Assembly: GCF_900109205.1 (NCBI RefSeq)
Contig: NZ_FNZB01000001.1
Coordinates: 186,001 to 250,000, forward strand
Reading direction: 5' to 3'
Origin: Sphingomonas sp. OV641
GTDB lineage: Bacteria > Pseudomonadota > Alphaproteobacteria > Sphingomonadales > Sphingomonadaceae
Length of the DNA: 64,000 bases
Shown here piece after piece: positions 9,352 to 19,128 of the stretch (its first letter is position 1; each line of letters starts with the position of its first letter). A program made the translations under genes and the position numbers. Below the pieces are notes generated by a model. That model had not been told where the DNA came from. It made no database searches and was given only the letters and a program-made list of their open reading frames with translations.

Positions 9352-10178
9352 TAGAACAGGAACCCGACGCGCGCCTCTATCTTCCAGTCATATGGGGCGT
9401 CACGGTCGCCAATCATCTTTGCCGACCCTTCCAGCGAGGTGATGATCTGGCCTCCCCACAACTTTCCGACCGCCGCGTTGAAGGGCAGGAAGAAGCTGTC
9501 CTTGATGAAATCGTAGCGGATTTCGGTGCTGGGGAAGAGGGTGACAAAGGCCGCATCCCTGAGCGCAATATTGAGGGTCGGGCCGAACTGCAGGTTGCTG
9601 ACATTTGCGCGGTCATCATCCCCGGCGAAGCTGAAATCCCAGCGCGCTGCGGCCACGAAGAAGCTGCCGGGCGAGATGGAGTTCATCGCCCAGCGATAGC
9701 CGGCGAGAGGAACCATCCTCCACTTGCCACCGCCGAACCCCACTTCCCCGGCGGTGGGCACGATCAACTGGCTGCCGACGCCAAAGGCTTCGTTGCGGTT
9801 GACGGGGTGGATATACAGCGCCTGGACCAGGACATCGCCAAAGCCGATGTCGTTCTTGCCGGTGGGATTGTCGCGCGTCACGAAATCGTTGGCGACGAAC
9901 GGCAGGTCCATGCGCAGCGCGAGCTGGTCGCCGTTGGCGAGCGGAACGGGGCGGTCGTGCCGCAGGATGAAGGTCTGCGTACCTGAGCCGTCTTCACCCT
10001 CCTCATAGCCGGTACGCAGGTCGATCCGCTTGACCGGGTCGGTCACGTCCTGACCGGTATTTGGCCCCTCCACACCTGAGGTGTCGGCCGGCCCACTTTC
10101 CTGCGCATGTGCGGGAAGGCTCAACAGGAGAGCCGACAGGCCGAATATCGCATCGCGAGCAGCAGGATGGGCGCGCAT
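9351..10178 (-). CDS. Predicted outer-membrane protein, coupled to a BamA-like barrel
   Basis: 275 residues from the ATG at 10178, which has AAGGAGA at ideal spacing; the open frame extends 29 codons further but that part lacks a signal peptide. The signal peptide ends near AHAQES. The mature protein has strand-rich segments (DQLALRMDLPFVAND, GFGDVLVQALYIHP, WRMVPLAGYRWAMN) and ends KIEARVGFLF, a barrel-type terminus. I do not recognise a named family. The following BamA-like gene overlaps its stop by one base. Confidence 0.65.
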   Translation of the reverse strand: MRAHPAARDAIFGLSALLLSLPAHAQESGPADTSGVEGPNTGQDVTDPVKRIDLRTGYEEGEDGSGTQTFILRHDRPVPLANGDQLALRMDLPFVANDFVTRDNPTGKNDIGFGDVLVQALYIHPVNRNEAFGVGSQLIVPTAGEVGFGGGKWRMVPLAGYRWAMNSISPGSFFVAAARWDFSFAGDDDRANVSNLQFGPTLNIALRDAAFVTLFPSTEIRYDFIKDSFFLPFNAAVGKLWGGQIITSLEGSAKMIGDRDAPYDWKIEARVGFLF

Positions 10179-10425
10179 GTCCGGTCTCCTTGGATCCGCC
10201 AGCAGCTTACGAGCCTGCACCGTGCCGGCGGGATCAGGTGAATCCATCACGTTGAACAGGAGCAATACCGACGACGGGTGGAGGTACCGGCGCCGCTATT
10301 GTGAGCCCCGCCACCGGGCGCTGGATGTAAGCACAGCACGGTTTTCGGGATTCATCCCGATAGAGGCCGCCTACCGTTCGTGAAGAATGGGCCTGAACCT
10401 CAGATCATCATCGACGGAGCAGGCC

Positions 10426-11238
10426 ATGAACTTCAACCGGCATATAAGACGATCATGCGCGATCGTGTTGCTTGCTGTCGCGGCCCAGACGTCCGCCCAG
10501 ACGGGTACGGCTCCGGCTCCGGCTCCGGCTCCGGGGGCAGGTACGGCTACGGTGATCGAGCCGGAAGCCCTGGAAGCGATGGATCGCATGAGCGCGGCCT
10601 TGCGTGCCATGCCAAAGCTCCGCTTCGACGCGGACACGACCATGGAGGAGGTGCTCGAAACCGGCCAGAAGCTGCAGTTTGGCGGCAAGCTGGAGATGGC
10701 TGCACGCAAGCCCAACGGGTTCAAGATCATCGCCGCGGCCGACACCGTTCACCGGGAATTCTACTACAACGGCCGGACGTTCGCGATGTATGCTCCGCGC
10801 TATCGCTATTACGCCGAGGTGCCGGCGCCGCCGTCGATCGGGCAAACCATCGACAAGGCGAAAACGGAATATGGCATCGAGCTTCCGCTGGTGGACCTGT
10901 TCCTCTGGGACAGCGACCAGACGATCCGATCGCGCATCCGCTCCGCCTTTGCGCTCCGCCCCGAGACGATCGAGGGGCGTAGCTGCTTTCACTATGCCTT
11001 TCGGCAGGAGAAGGTGGACTGGCAGATCTGGATCGAGGAGGGCGAGCGCGCGCTGCCCTGCAAGATGATCGTCACCAACACCGAAGATCCGTCGCTGCCG
11101 CAATATGTGGCGGTGCTGCATTGGCGTGACGCCAGCACGCTGGGAGATGGCGACTTCACCTTCACCCCACCGGCGGATGCGCGGCGGATCGACATGCCCG
11201 GAGTGGCGCGGGCGTCTGCTCAGGGAGAGACGAAATGA
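10426..11238 (+). CDS. DUF2092 periplasmic protein
   Basis: 270 residues from the ATG at 10426 (GGAG 6 bases upstream; a signal peptide follows directly and is cleaved near TSAQ). The open frame starts 13 codons earlier, without a ribosome site. A short APAPAPAPGAG linker precedes a domain resembling DUF2092 (LoIA/LolB-like fold), including LRFDADTTMEEVLETGQKLQFGG and HWRDASTLGDGDFTFTPPADA. The stop overlaps the start of the histidine-rich gene by four bases, so the two are coupled. A lipid- or lipoprotein-handling role is possible from the fold but unproved. Confidence 0.75.
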   Translation: MNFNRHIRRSCAIVLLAVAAQTSAQTGTAPAPAPAPGAGTATVIEPEALEAMDRMSAALRAMPKLRFDADTTMEEVLETGQKLQFGGKLEMAARKPNGFKIIAAADTVHREFYYNGRTFAMYAPRYRYYAEVPAPPSIGQTIDKAKTEYGIELPLVDLFLWDSDQTIRSRIRSAFALRPETIEGRSCFHYAFRQEKVDWQIWIEEGERALPCKMIVTNTEDPSLPQYVAVLHWRDASTLGDGDFTFTPPADARRIDMPGVARASAQGETK

Positions 11239-11804
11239 TGCGGCGGTCAACGGGCATCTTCGGCCTGGCAGTAGCAGCCTTGGCGGCCGCACCGGTCGTG
11301 GCCGAGCAGACGGTGGTTGCGGCCCCTGCTACCATGACGGTGGAAGCTGGTCTCGTGGCGGCGCAGGGGCATCCTGGTGGCGGGCATCGCCCCGGCGGAC
11401 GGCCCGGCGGCGGACATGCCCGGCCATCACGTCCCGGCGGCGGACAGCATTCGCGTCCACCGTCCCGGCCGAACAACCGCCCTCCGGTGCGTGGCCATTC
11501 CCACACAAACATCAATCATCACAACAATGTGAACGTGAACGTCCACCACGATTACCATCACTCCCACTACGACCACCACCATGACTGGGATGACGATTGG
11601 GACGACCACTGGCATCCGCTGCGCACGGCCACCACGGTGGCGCTGACCGCGGCCGTGGTCGGGTCGATCGTGCGCAGCCTGCCGCCTGATTGCAGCACCA
11701 TGATCGTCAACGGCATCAGCTACTCGCAGTGCGGGAACACCTGGTACCAGCCGCAATATGCCGGTTCCTCGGTGCAGTATGTGGTGGTCAATCCACCCCG
11801 CTGA
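11235..11804 (+). CDS. Secreted histidine/glycine/proline-rich protein
   Basis: 189 residues with a signal peptide (cleavage near VVAEQ). Residues about 45-85 are a low-complexity Gly-His-Pro-Arg tract. Residues about 90-128 are extremely His/Asp-rich, with repeated HHxxHHxxHYDHHHD-type clusters that look suited to binding transition metals. A hydrophobic helix (TATTVALTAAVVGSIV) follows, then a C-terminal YSQCGNTWYQPQY segment with two conserved-looking cysteines, the layout of small envelope proteins of the DUF6515 type. It is translationally coupled to the DUF2092 gene. Metal binding is inferred from composition only. Confidence 0.72.
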   Translation: MMRRSTGIFGLAVAALAAAPVVAEQTVVAAPATMTVEAGLVAAQGHPGGGHRPGGRPGGGHARPSRPGGGQHSRPPSRPNNRPPVRGHSHTNINHHNNVNVNVHHDYHHSHYDHHHDWDDDWDDHWHPLRTATTVALTAAVVGSIVRSLPPDCSTMIVNGISYSQCGNTWYQPQYAGSSVQYVVVNPPR

Positions 11805-11837
11805 GCGGGACCTTCTTCAAGCAAGCGGGAGCCTGGG

Positions 11838-12710
11838 ATGACGCTGCTTCAGTCATTGAACCTCGTCCTGATGATCAGCATCGTCTTGTCCGTGTTTTCG
11901 CTGGCGATGCGGGCGCGGATGCACGACCTGACCTACCTCCTCACGCATTGGCGGCTTGGGCTGGGCGCCATCCTGTCGATGTTCGTCGTCGTCCCGGCTG
12001 CGGCGATCGCGATGTGCCTGATCTTCACCTTCCGGCCGCCAGTGGAGATCGCGTTGGTCACCATCGCCTTCTCTCCCATGCCCCCGGTGCTGCCAGGCAC
12101 ACAGCTGAAGGCGGGAGGCAGGCCCTCCTATGTCGCCGGGTTGATTGTTCTCACCACAATCGCCGCCGTGGTCGCTGCGCCGATTGGTGTCGCTGTGGCC
12201 GGGGGAATATTCGGGCTCGACGTGGGCGTGGCGCCGGCGCGCGTCGCCACGCTGGTCGGCATCACGGTTGGTTTTCCGCTGGTGGCGGGCCTGATCGTGG
12301 CCTGGCTGGCGGGAAGCCATTCCGACCGGATCGCAGCGGGAACTGGTGTTCTCGGCCATGGCCTTCTGGCGATCGCAATGCTCGGTATCCTCATCTTGCT
12401 GGCACCGGCGATCTGGGCTGTCATCGGCGATGGAACAATCCTGGCGCTGGTTGCGCTCGCCGCGATCGGGTTCGGCGCAGGATATCTGCTCGGCGGACCG
12501 GATGTGCATGACAAGGCGGCGCTCTCGCTGGCGTCGGCGACGCGCCATCCGGGCGTTGCCATCGCAATCGCGACGGCCAACTTCCCGGACGAGAAGCTGG
12601 CGCCCGCGGCGATCGCGCTTGGGCTGGTGATTTCGACGCTGCTTGGCATGCCGTATATAAAGATGCTGGCGCGGCGGCCGGATAGCACCATCGGCTCGCA
12701 GCCGGCGTAG
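11838..12710 (+). CDS. BASS-family (bile acid:sodium symporter-like) transporter
   Basis: 290 residues made almost wholly of hydrophobic helices (about nine). The PMPPVLPGTQLKAGGR and ATRHPGVAIAIATANFPDE segments are the crossover-type motifs of the BASS/SBF fold. It starts 33 bases after the His-rich gene, with GGGA upstream of the ATG, and may be co-transcribed with it. Substrate cannot be assigned. Confidence 0.75.
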   Translation: MTLLQSLNLVLMISIVLSVFSLAMRARMHDLTYLLTHWRLGLGAILSMFVVVPAAAIAMCLIFTFRPPVEIALVTIAFSPMPPVLPGTQLKAGGRPSYVAGLIVLTTIAAVVAAPIGVAVAGGIFGLDVGVAPARVATLVGITVGFPLVAGLIVAWLAGSHSDRIAAGTGVLGHGLLAIAMLGILILLAPAIWAVIGDGTILALVALAAIGFGAGYLLGGPDVHDKAALSLASATRHPGVAIAIATANFPDEKLAPAAIALGLVISTLLGMPYIKMLARRPDSTIGSQPA

Positions 12711-12872
12711 CCGGCGCTTTCAAAAGGCTGCGTTCAAGATCCTTCTCCGCCTTTTGGCAAGGCTGGCGCCGGCCGCCCCGAATGCCTTAGGAAGAGCATA
12801 TCGGAGAACATGCTCACGTGCGCGGATGAGACCCGGCGAAAAACGGCCGTGCGTGGCGCAACAGGGAGAGGG

Positions 12873-14063
12873 ATGATGGCGGAGGGGGCAGGCCCGCTTG
12901 CGGGCATACGGGTGATCGACATGACTCAGTTCGTGCTCGGCCCCTATGCGACGCAGATGCTGGGCGACCTGGGCGCGGAGGTCATCAAGATTGAGACGCC
13001 CAGCGGCGACCGGCAGCGCCGCGAGATGGGCCGGATCGCGCCAGCCCAGGACGTGTCCGCGCTGTTCCTGCAGCTGAACCGGAACAAGCAGTCCGTGGCC
13101 CTGGACCTCAAGGTGGATCATGACCGCGAGCAGCTGCGCGCGCTGATCGGAACGGCGGACGTGTTCGTGCACAACATGCGTCCGGAGGCGGTTCAGCGCC
13201 TTGGCTTTGACTATGAGGCCGTCCGGGCGATCCGCCCCGATATCGTTTATGGCTGGGCATGTGGTTTCGGCGACGGCGGTGAATATGCCGGCCGGCAGGC
13301 GTTTGACGATCTGATCCAGGGTGCGGCGGCGGCGACGGCGCTGCTGCCGCTCTATGACGGGAACCCCGAACCCAGGCCGCTTCCGACCTTTATGGCCGAC
13401 AAGGTTTGCGGCCTGATGCTTCTGATCGGCATTCAGGCGGCCTTGGTGCACCGGGCGAGGACGGGAGAGGGGCAGGAGGTAAAGGTGCCGATGCTGGAGT
13501 CTTTTGCCGGCTTCCTGCTGGTCGAGCATCTTCACGGCCACAGTTACGATCCGCCGCGCGGCAAGTTCGGCCATCCGGGCGCGCTGACGCCGTTTCGCAA
13601 AGCGCTGAGAACAAGTGACGGTTACATGATGGTTCTGGCGCAGGATGTTGAGGCATCGAATCGGTATTTGGCGCTGGGCGGCATTGACGGGGCGGAGGTC
13701 GAGCGCCGCTATGCGGAGGAGGTGGACGGGCGGGGGCGAGTCAACGCCTATCACCGGATGCTGGCGGAAGTGGCGCTGACGCGGACCACGGCGGAATGGA
13801 TGGCGCTCGGCACCGAGCACAGCATCCCCATCATCCGCGTCAACGATCTGCCGGGCGTGCTGACCGACCCGCACCTCAGCGAAGTGGGATTTTTCACCCC
13901 GCGGAAGATCGATGACGAGGTTGGCAGCTATCTCGCCATGGCGCCAGGCATCAGCTTTTCGGCCACGCCCATGTCGATTACGCGCGATCCTCCCCGACTG
14001 GGGCAGCATACCGCGGACGTGCTGCGCGCGCTAAAGGCAGGGCCGGCGACGGCGTCAGAATAG
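12873..14063 (+). CDS. Class III (CaiB/BaiF-type) CoA-transferase
   Basis: 396 residues. The opening block LAGIRVIDMTQFVLGPYATQMLGDLGAEVIKIE is the family signature, followed by NRNKQSVALDLK and VFVHNMRPEAVQRLGFDYE. The catalytic-region segment GRQAFDDLIQGAAA carries the Asp expected to form the aspartyl-CoA intermediate. The chosen ATG (12873; another follows at 12876) has GGGAG just upstream; the open frame begins 21 codons earlier without a ribosome site. It transfers CoA between organic acids; donor and acceptor are unknown. It is convergent with the catalase. Confidence 0.9.
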   Translation: MMAEGAGPLAGIRVIDMTQFVLGPYATQMLGDLGAEVIKIETPSGDRQRREMGRIAPAQDVSALFLQLNRNKQSVALDLKVDHDREQLRALIGTADVFVHNMRPEAVQRLGFDYEAVRAIRPDIVYGWACGFGDGGEYAGRQAFDDLIQGAAAATALLPLYDGNPEPRPLPTFMADKVCGLMLLIGIQAALVHRARTGEGQEVKVPMLESFAGFLLVEHLHGHSYDPPRGKFGHPGALTPFRKALRTSDGYMMVLAQDVEASNRYLALGGIDGAEVERRYAEEVDGRGRVNAYHRMLAEVALTRTTAEWMALGTEHSIPIIRVNDLPGVLTDPHLSEVGFFTPRKIDDEVGSYLAMAPGISFSATPMSITRDPPRLGQHTADVLRALKAGPATASE

Positions 14064-14073
14064 CGGCAGAAGA

Positions 14074-14099
14074 GGGGGCGGCGATCCGCTGCCGCCCCC
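14074..14099. terminator. GC-rich hairpin between convergent genes
   Basis: A 9-bp stem (14074-14082 with 14091-14099) and 8-base loop lie between the CoA-transferase and catalase stops. No T-tract follows on either strand, so it is at best a weak or Rho-assisted terminator. Confidence 0.4.
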
Positions 14100-14120
14100 C
14101 TCCGCCGCTTCAACAGCGTA

Positions 14121-16304
14121 TCAGGGCTTCGCCTTCAGCGCCGCGGCGTCGAGATCAACCTCGAGCTCGCGCGGCCAGAACCGCAATTCGCGACACTTGG
14201 CGACGAAAGCTTTGGTATCCTTGGCGCCGGTCAGGGCGATGAAGCCATCGTCACGCCCGGGCAGCCCGGCCGCGTCGAACAACTGCCCTGCGGCCGCACT
14301 GTGGCCGATGAACTTGCAGTGCGCGAAGGCGTCCGCCACGAAATCCTTCGCCGTTGCATCCTTGGCCAGCATGGCCGCGCCATCTTTCGAAGGGAGCACG
14401 GCCACGGCATCGTACAGGACCGAGGGACCGCCATCGATCTTCTGCTTGGCGGCGACCTTCGTGCCATCGTCCAGCGTGACGCCGCCGATCTTGGGCGCGA
14501 CCACCTCCCACATCGCGCCTTCCGCCTCGAGCGACTTGGTCAGCGCATTGAACAGATCGGCGCTGGAGCCGTCGGTCAGCAGCACGCCCATCTTGCGACC
14601 CTTGAAGTCTGTCGGGCCGTTCGCCAGGATGCTGAGCGCTGCCGATGGCGGCAGATCGAGCGTTGGCTTGGCTGCCTGCGCCGGTTCCGGCAGCTCGAGC
14701 CCGAGCCCGTCGGCAACGGTGGCGGCCAGCCCCTCATCGATCAGCCGAAGATGCGAGACGGCACGGACGCGGATGTCGACGCGTTCGACCTTGGACAGCT
14801 CGAACACCAGGGCATCGCCCAGGTGCTTCTGTTCAATCGGTTGCTGACTGATGAAGAACTGCCGCGCCTGGCTGTAATGATCCGCGAAGGTTTCGGAGCG
14901 GATGCGCTGTTTCGTTCCCTGCACCTCTGCCGGGAAGCTGCGATAGCCGATCTCCGGGTTCTCACGCGGGCCGCCATCCGGGCCCCAGCTGTTCGGCTCA
15001 TAATTGGCGCGCCCCTTGGGATTGCGCATCGCCATATGGCCGTCCTGCTGGAAGTTCATCACCGGGCAGCGCGGTGCATTCACCGGAATATGGGTGAAGT
15101 TCGGGCTGCCAAGCCGCTTCAGCTGGGTATCGAGATAGGAGAAGTTGCGACCGTGAAGCAGCGGATCATCCGAAAAGTCGATGCCGGGCACGACATTCTG
15201 GGTGCAGAATGCCACCTGTTCAGTGCTGGCGAAGAAATTGTCGACGTTCCGATTCAGCGTCAGCGTGCCGATGATGCGCACCGGCACATCCTCTTCGGGG
15301 ATCAGCTTGGTCGCATCCAGGTGATCGAACGGCAATTTGTCCGCCGTCTCCTGATCGAACAGCTGGACGCCCAGATCCCATTGCGGGAAGTCGCCCGCCT
15401 CGATCGCCTGCCACAGGTCGCGGCGGTGGAAATCGGGGTCGGCACCGTTGATCTTGACGGCCTCGTTCCACAGCACCGACTGCAGCCCCTGCCGCGGCTT
15501 CCAGTGAAACTTGACGAAGGTTGATTTGCCTTCCGCGTTGACCAGCCGGAAGCTGTGTACGCCGAACCCCTCAATCGTGCGGAACGAGCGCGGGATCGTC
15601 CGGTCGGACATCTGCCACATGACCATGTGCCATGCCTCCGGGCTGAGGCTGGCGAAATCCCAGTAATTGTCGTGCGCTGACTGGGCCTGCGGGAAGGCGC
15701 GATCGGGCTCCTGCTTCACCGCATGGACGAGATCCGGGAACTTGATCGGATCCTGGATGAAGAACACCGGGATGTTGTTGCCGACGATGTCCCAGTTACC
15801 CTCCCGGGTGTAGAATTTGACGGCAAAGCCACGGACGTCGCGGGCGAGGTCCATCGAGCCCTTGTTGCCGGCGACGGTCGAGAAGCGAACGAAGACTTCG
15901 GTCTGCTGGCCGACATTGCTCAGCACATCGGCGCGCGTGAATTCGGCGAGGCTCTCGGTCAGCTCGAACACGCCGTGGGCGCCATAGCCGCGGGCGTGAA
16001 CGACACGTTCGGGGATCCGCTCATGATCGAAGTGGAAGATCTTCTCGCGGAGGATGAAATCCTCCAGCAGCGTCGGCCCGCGCGGACCGGCACGCAGGCT
16101 GTTTTGATCATCGGCAACGGGAACGCCCTGCTGGGTTGTCAAGGTTTGCGCAGCATCGCTCGTGGTCTGGTGAGTTTCGCCGCCATGTCCCTGCGGTCCC
16201 TTGTAGCTCGTTGGCAGGTCGGCGCCTGCGGGTACGGGCGACGTCTTCGCGGGCGATCCCCCCGGCATCTTGCCCTTTTCGCCTGTGCTGTTCTTCTTCG
16301 CCAT
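14121..16304 (-). CDS. katE: Large-subunit catalase, HPII/KatE type
   Basis: 727 residues decomposing hydrogen peroxide. The core has the catalytic His (RVVHARG, about H103), the Asn-bearing [11 protein letters not shown] and the haem-ligand Tyr region [14 protein letters not shown]. The C-terminal 150 residues ([20 protein letters not shown]...) form the class I glutamine-amidotransferase-like domain unique to large clade 2 catalases, and the length fits that clade. ATG at 16304 has AAGGGA upstream; the frame extends 22 codons further, but only there is a ribosome site absent. The N-terminal 60 residues are Lys/Gly/Thr-rich and presumably disordered. Confidence 0.97.
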   Translation of the reverse strand: MAKKNSTGEKGKMPGGSPAKTSPVPAGADLPTSYKGPQGHGGETHQTTSDAAQTLTTQQGVPVADDQNSLRAGPRGPTLLEDFILREKIFHFDHERIPERVVHARGYGAHGVFELTESLAEFTRADVLSNVGQQTEVFVRFSTVAGNKGSMDLARDVRGFAVKFYTREGNWDIVGNNIPVFFIQDPIKFPDLVHAVKQEPDRAFPQAQSAHDNYWDFASLSPEAWHMVMWQMSDRTIPRSFRTIEGFGVHSFRLVNAEGKSTFVKFHWKPRQGLQSVLWNEAVKINGADPDFHRRDLWQAIEAGDFPQWDLGVQLFDQETADKLPFDHLDATKLIPEEDVPVRIIGTLTLNRNVDNFFASTEQVAFCTQNVVPGIDFSDDPLLHGRNFSYLDTQLKRLGSPNFTHIPVNAPRCPVMNFQQDGHMAMRNPKGRANYEPNSWGPDGGPRENPEIGYRSFPAEVQGTKQRIRSETFADHYSQARQFFISQQPIEQKHLGDALVFELSKVERVDIRVRAVSHLRLIDEGLAATVADGLGLELPEPAQAAKPTLDLPPSAALSILANGPTDFKGRKMGVLLTDGSSADLFNALTKSLEAEGAMWEVVAPKIGGVTLDDGTKVAAKQKIDGGPSVLYDAVAVLPSKDGAAMLAKDATAKDFVADAFAHCKFIGHSAAAGQLFDAAGLPGRDDGFIALTGAKDTKAFVAKCRELRFWPRELEVDLDAAALKAKP

Positions 16305-16466
16305 GCCGATCCCTTTCGTATCCGGTGGTTTTCGACGTAACGCGCGGCGGCGCACATGGATCGCGGGCAAGTTGCTTGATCTTGATCAACCAGCCGCGGA
16401 TAGCGAACGCCTTCCGGGACGTTAGGATGGCCAGACGCGTACGGGAGAACGGACCTGCCTGAAGCC

Positions 16467-17495
16467 TTGCCCGCCATCATTTGCGTTCCCGCGCGGAACG
16501 AGGAAGACGCGCTCCCGACACTTATCGCAGCCCTTTGTGATCTCGCGGTCCCTCCGATGGAGCTGGACGTCTGCATCTACCTGGACCGGTGCAACGACGG
16601 CAGTGCGGCGCTGCTGGCCGACAAGGCGGCCAAGCTCCCATTTCGCCTGGTGGTCGAGCATGGCGGCGCGAGCGTGGAGGCGAATGCCGGTGCGGCCCGG
16701 CGTGCGGCCTTTGCGATGGGCCTCGGCATGCTGGGCGGGCGAGAGGGGCTGATCTTCACGACGGACGCGGACAGTGCACCCGAGCGCGACTGGATCGCGG
16801 CTGGACAACGGGCGCTGGCGCAGGCCGATGTGGTGGCAGGGCGGATCATGCGCGTCGATGCGATGCGCGATACCGAGCAGTCGCGCCTCGAACATTATTA
16901 CGACCGCCTTCACCGCTATCGACGCATGATCGATCCCGTCCCATGGGAAGCGCGTGACACCCACCATTTCAGCGGCGGCGCCAACATGGCGGTGCGCGCC
17001 TCCGCCTACCGCGCGATTGGCGGTTTCCGGCCGCTGGCCAGTGGCGAGGATGCGACGTTGCTCGATGATGCGGCGCGCGCCGGATTTCGCGTCCGCCGCG
17101 ATGCCGCAATGGTGGTGGAAACCTCCTCCCGACGGATCGGGCGCGTCGCCGAGGGGCTCGCCGGGACGCTGCGTGCGCTCGATGCCGGGCGGCAGGTGCG
17201 GGTGGCAAACCCGCGCGGCGCGGCCTGGCAGTGGCAGGCGCAGGCGACGGCGCGGCGCAGCTTCCCGGCGATCGACCAGGCCGAGGTGCGTGTCGCGCTG
17301 GGCGACCTGCTGGGCCTGACGGCGGATCATGTGCTGGGCGTCGCACGGGACTGCCCCAACGCTGAGGCCTTCGCGATGCGCATCGTGCCGGCGCCGCGAT
17401 GCCACGGCGACACGATCATGCTGGCGGAAGCGGAGGATTTGCTGGCGGCAATGGAGGGGGCGGTGGAAGGCGAATGGCGCGAGATTGCGGCTTGA
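16467..17495 (+). CDS. Family 2 glycosyltransferase
   Basis: 342 residues. Begins with the GT-A nucleotide-binding strand (AIICVPARNEEDALPTLIAAL), has a DADSAPERDW segment as the DxD-type metal site, and FSGGANMAVRASAYRAIGGF-like acceptor/ED region followed by GEDATLLDD. Start is uncertain: TTG at 16467 gives the neatest N-terminus, while a CTG at 16455 has GGGAG 8 bases before it. Its stop overlaps the next gene's start (TGATG). First gene of a four-gene operon with an acyl-CoA-dehydrogenase-like protein, a PIG-L deacetylase and a methyltransferase. Donor sugar and acceptor are unknown. Confidence 0.87.
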   Translation: MPAIICVPARNEEDALPTLIAALCDLAVPPMELDVCIYLDRCNDGSAALLADKAAKLPFRLVVEHGGASVEANAGAARRAAFAMGLGMLGGREGLIFTTDADSAPERDWIAAGQRALAQADVVAGRIMRVDAMRDTEQSRLEHYYDRLHRYRRMIDPVPWEARDTHHFSGGANMAVRASAYRAIGGFRPLASGEDATLLDDAARAGFRVRRDAAMVVETSSRRIGRVAEGLAGTLRALDAGRQVRVANPRGAAWQWQAQATARRSFPAIDQAEVRVALGDLLGLTADHVLGVARDCPNAEAFAMRIVPAPRCHGDTIMLAEAEDLLAAMEGAVEGEWREIAA

Positions 17496-18481
17496 TGAGC
17501 GTCGCGGCTGGCTTGCGGGACGCGATCGCCGAGCAGGATTGGGCGCGACAGCCTCTACGTGACCCCGAGAATGGCGACGATTATGTCGCGCTGCTGCGCG
17601 CGCTATACGAGACCGGCCGGCGCGATCTCCCGCTCGGCCGGCTGCTGGAGGGGCATGTGGACGCCGTGCAGATCGTGCAGCGTTATGGTTCGGCGGTACA
17701 GGTCGAGCGGCTTCGGCAAGCCTTGTGCGACGGGGCGATGCTGGGTGTCTGGAATGCCGCGTTGCCGGGCGAGCCGCTGCGGCTGACGGGCGATGCGCTG
17801 AACGGCGGCAAAAGCTACGCATCCGGCGCGGGCGTGCTGACCCATGCGCTGGTGACTGCCGAGACGGACAGTGGCGCGCAGTTGCTGCTGCTGGATCTGA
17901 AGCGCACTGTCCCTGCGATCGATCGCGACTGGTGGCGGGTGACGGGAATGCAGCGTTCCGAGACGCACCGGGTGCGCTGGAGCGATGCGGCGATCGATCA
18001 CGACGACCGGATCGGTTCGCCGGATCTTTATGCGCGCGAGCCGTATTTCAGTGGCGGCGCGCTTCGTTTCGTCGCGGTCCATGCAGGCGGGATCGCCGGG
18101 ATCTGCGATCGCGCGCGCGATCATCTGGTGGCGAGCGGCCGCGCCGATGATCCGTTCCAGACCGCGCGTCTGGCCGAGCTGTTCGGGCTGGCCGACACGG
18201 CGGCGGCGATGGTGCGCCGGACCGCGACACTGTGGTTCGAACTGGACGGCGAAGCGCGGCTGGCCCGGGTCGCGGCGACGCGGCTGGCGGTCGCCGATGC
18301 CGCTCAGCGCGCGATCGTGGTGGCGCAGGAAGCGGTGGGGCTGGCGGGGCACTTCCTTGCCCATCCGCTGGCGGCGATGCTGACCGATCTTGCCGTGTAT
18401 CTTCGCCAGCCGGTGCCCGACGCGCAGCGGCTTCGCGTGGGGCGAGCGGTGGCGTCGGGCGAACTGGCACCGGCGCTGTGA
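17495..18481 (+). CDS. Acyl-CoA dehydrogenase-like flavoprotein (short, divergent)
   Basis: 328 residues, shorter than the usual ~380. The middle region (GVWNAALPGEPLRLTGDALNGGKSYASGAG) resembles the acyl-CoA dehydrogenase beta-domain, and the C-terminal helices (RATRLAVADAAQRAI..EAVGLAGHFLAHPLAAMLTDLAVYLRQP) resemble the family's helical domain. I cannot see a convincing catalytic Glu, so it may act on an unusual substrate or not be a classical dehydrogenase. The ATG overlaps the glycosyltransferase stop by one base and its stop overlaps the PIG-L GTG by four, so all are coupled. Confidence 0.78.
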   Translation: MSVAAGLRDAIAEQDWARQPLRDPENGDDYVALLRALYETGRRDLPLGRLLEGHVDAVQIVQRYGSAVQVERLRQALCDGAMLGVWNAALPGEPLRLTGDALNGGKSYASGAGVLTHALVTAETDSGAQLLLLDLKRTVPAIDRDWWRVTGMQRSETHRVRWSDAAIDHDDRIGSPDLYAREPYFSGGALRFVAVHAGGIAGICDRARDHLVASGRADDPFQTARLAELFGLADTAAAMVRRTATLWFELDGEARLARVAATRLAVADAAQRAIVVAQEAVGLAGHFLAHPLAAMLTDLAVYLRQPVPDAQRLRVGRAVASGELAPAL

Positions 18482-19128
18482 GGCTGCGTCTGGGGGGCGT
18501 GCGCCGTGCCGTCGTCGTCGCGCCCCATCCCGATGACGAGGTGATCGGCGCGGCCGGGCTGATCGGTGCCTTGCGGGCGCGGGGCTGCGAGGTGCGGGTG
18601 ATCGTGGTCAGCGACGGGGCTGCCTCGCATCCGGGCAGCAGAAGCTGGCCCAAGGCGCGGTTGGTGGCGGCAAGACGGCGCGAAAGCCTGTGCGCACTGC
18701 GCCGGCTGTCGATCACGTCCAGCAAAGTCAGGTTCCTGGGGCTGCCCGACGGCGCGCTGACGGTGCATGGCAAGGAATGTCGGCGGAAGTTGCGCCAAGC
18801 GCTGGTGCAGATGGACGCGGATGTCATCGTGGCGCCGGCGCTCAGCGATGCGCACCCGGACCATCAGGAAGTGGCGGCGGCCCTTGCGGTGCGATGTGGC
18901 CGCGCGCGTCGGCTGAGCTATCAGGTCTGGCCACCGCGGCATCGGCGAGGTGCGCGCACGCAGACGCTGGTGGCGCCGGGCGGCGCGGCGCGCAAGCGGT
19001 CGCTGATCCGGGTACATCGGACGCAATTGGGCGTGATCACCGATGATCCGTCCGGCTTCGCCATCGCGCCGCACGAGCTGGCGTTGTTCGCCCGGCCGAT
19101 CGAATGCTTTCGGGAAGAGCGCCCATGA
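18478..19128 (+). CDS. PIG-L family (LmbE-like) zinc de-N-acetylase
   Basis: 216 residues from a GTG overlapping the previous stop (GTGA). The zinc site is visible as APHPDDE (H17, D19, D20) near the N-terminus and SDAHPDHQEV further on, the HPDD/HxxH pair diagnostic of PIG-L deacetylases of N-acetylglucosamine-containing molecules. The open frame extends upstream inside the neighbouring gene but without an independent start. It probably removes an N-acetyl group from whatever the operon's glycosyltransferase makes. Confidence 0.88.
   Translation: MRLRLGGVRRAVVVAPHPDDEVIGAAGLIGALRARGCEVRVIVVSDGAASHPGSRSWPKARLVAARRRESLCALRRLSITSSKVRFLGLPDGALTVHGKECRRKLRQALVQMDADVIVAPALSDAHPDHQEVAAALAVRCGRARRLSYQVWPPRHRRGARTQTLVAPGGAARKRSLIRVHRTQLGVITDDPSGFAIAPHELALFARPIECFREERP

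Noticed and set aside
12720..14009. Long minus-strand open frame (429 codons)
   Set aside because: Entirely antisense to the CoA-transferase, which has clear family motifs; a typical GC-rich shadow frame.
14301..15524. Long plus-strand open frame (407 codons)
   Set aside because: Antisense to the catalase; no ribosome site or recognisable motif.
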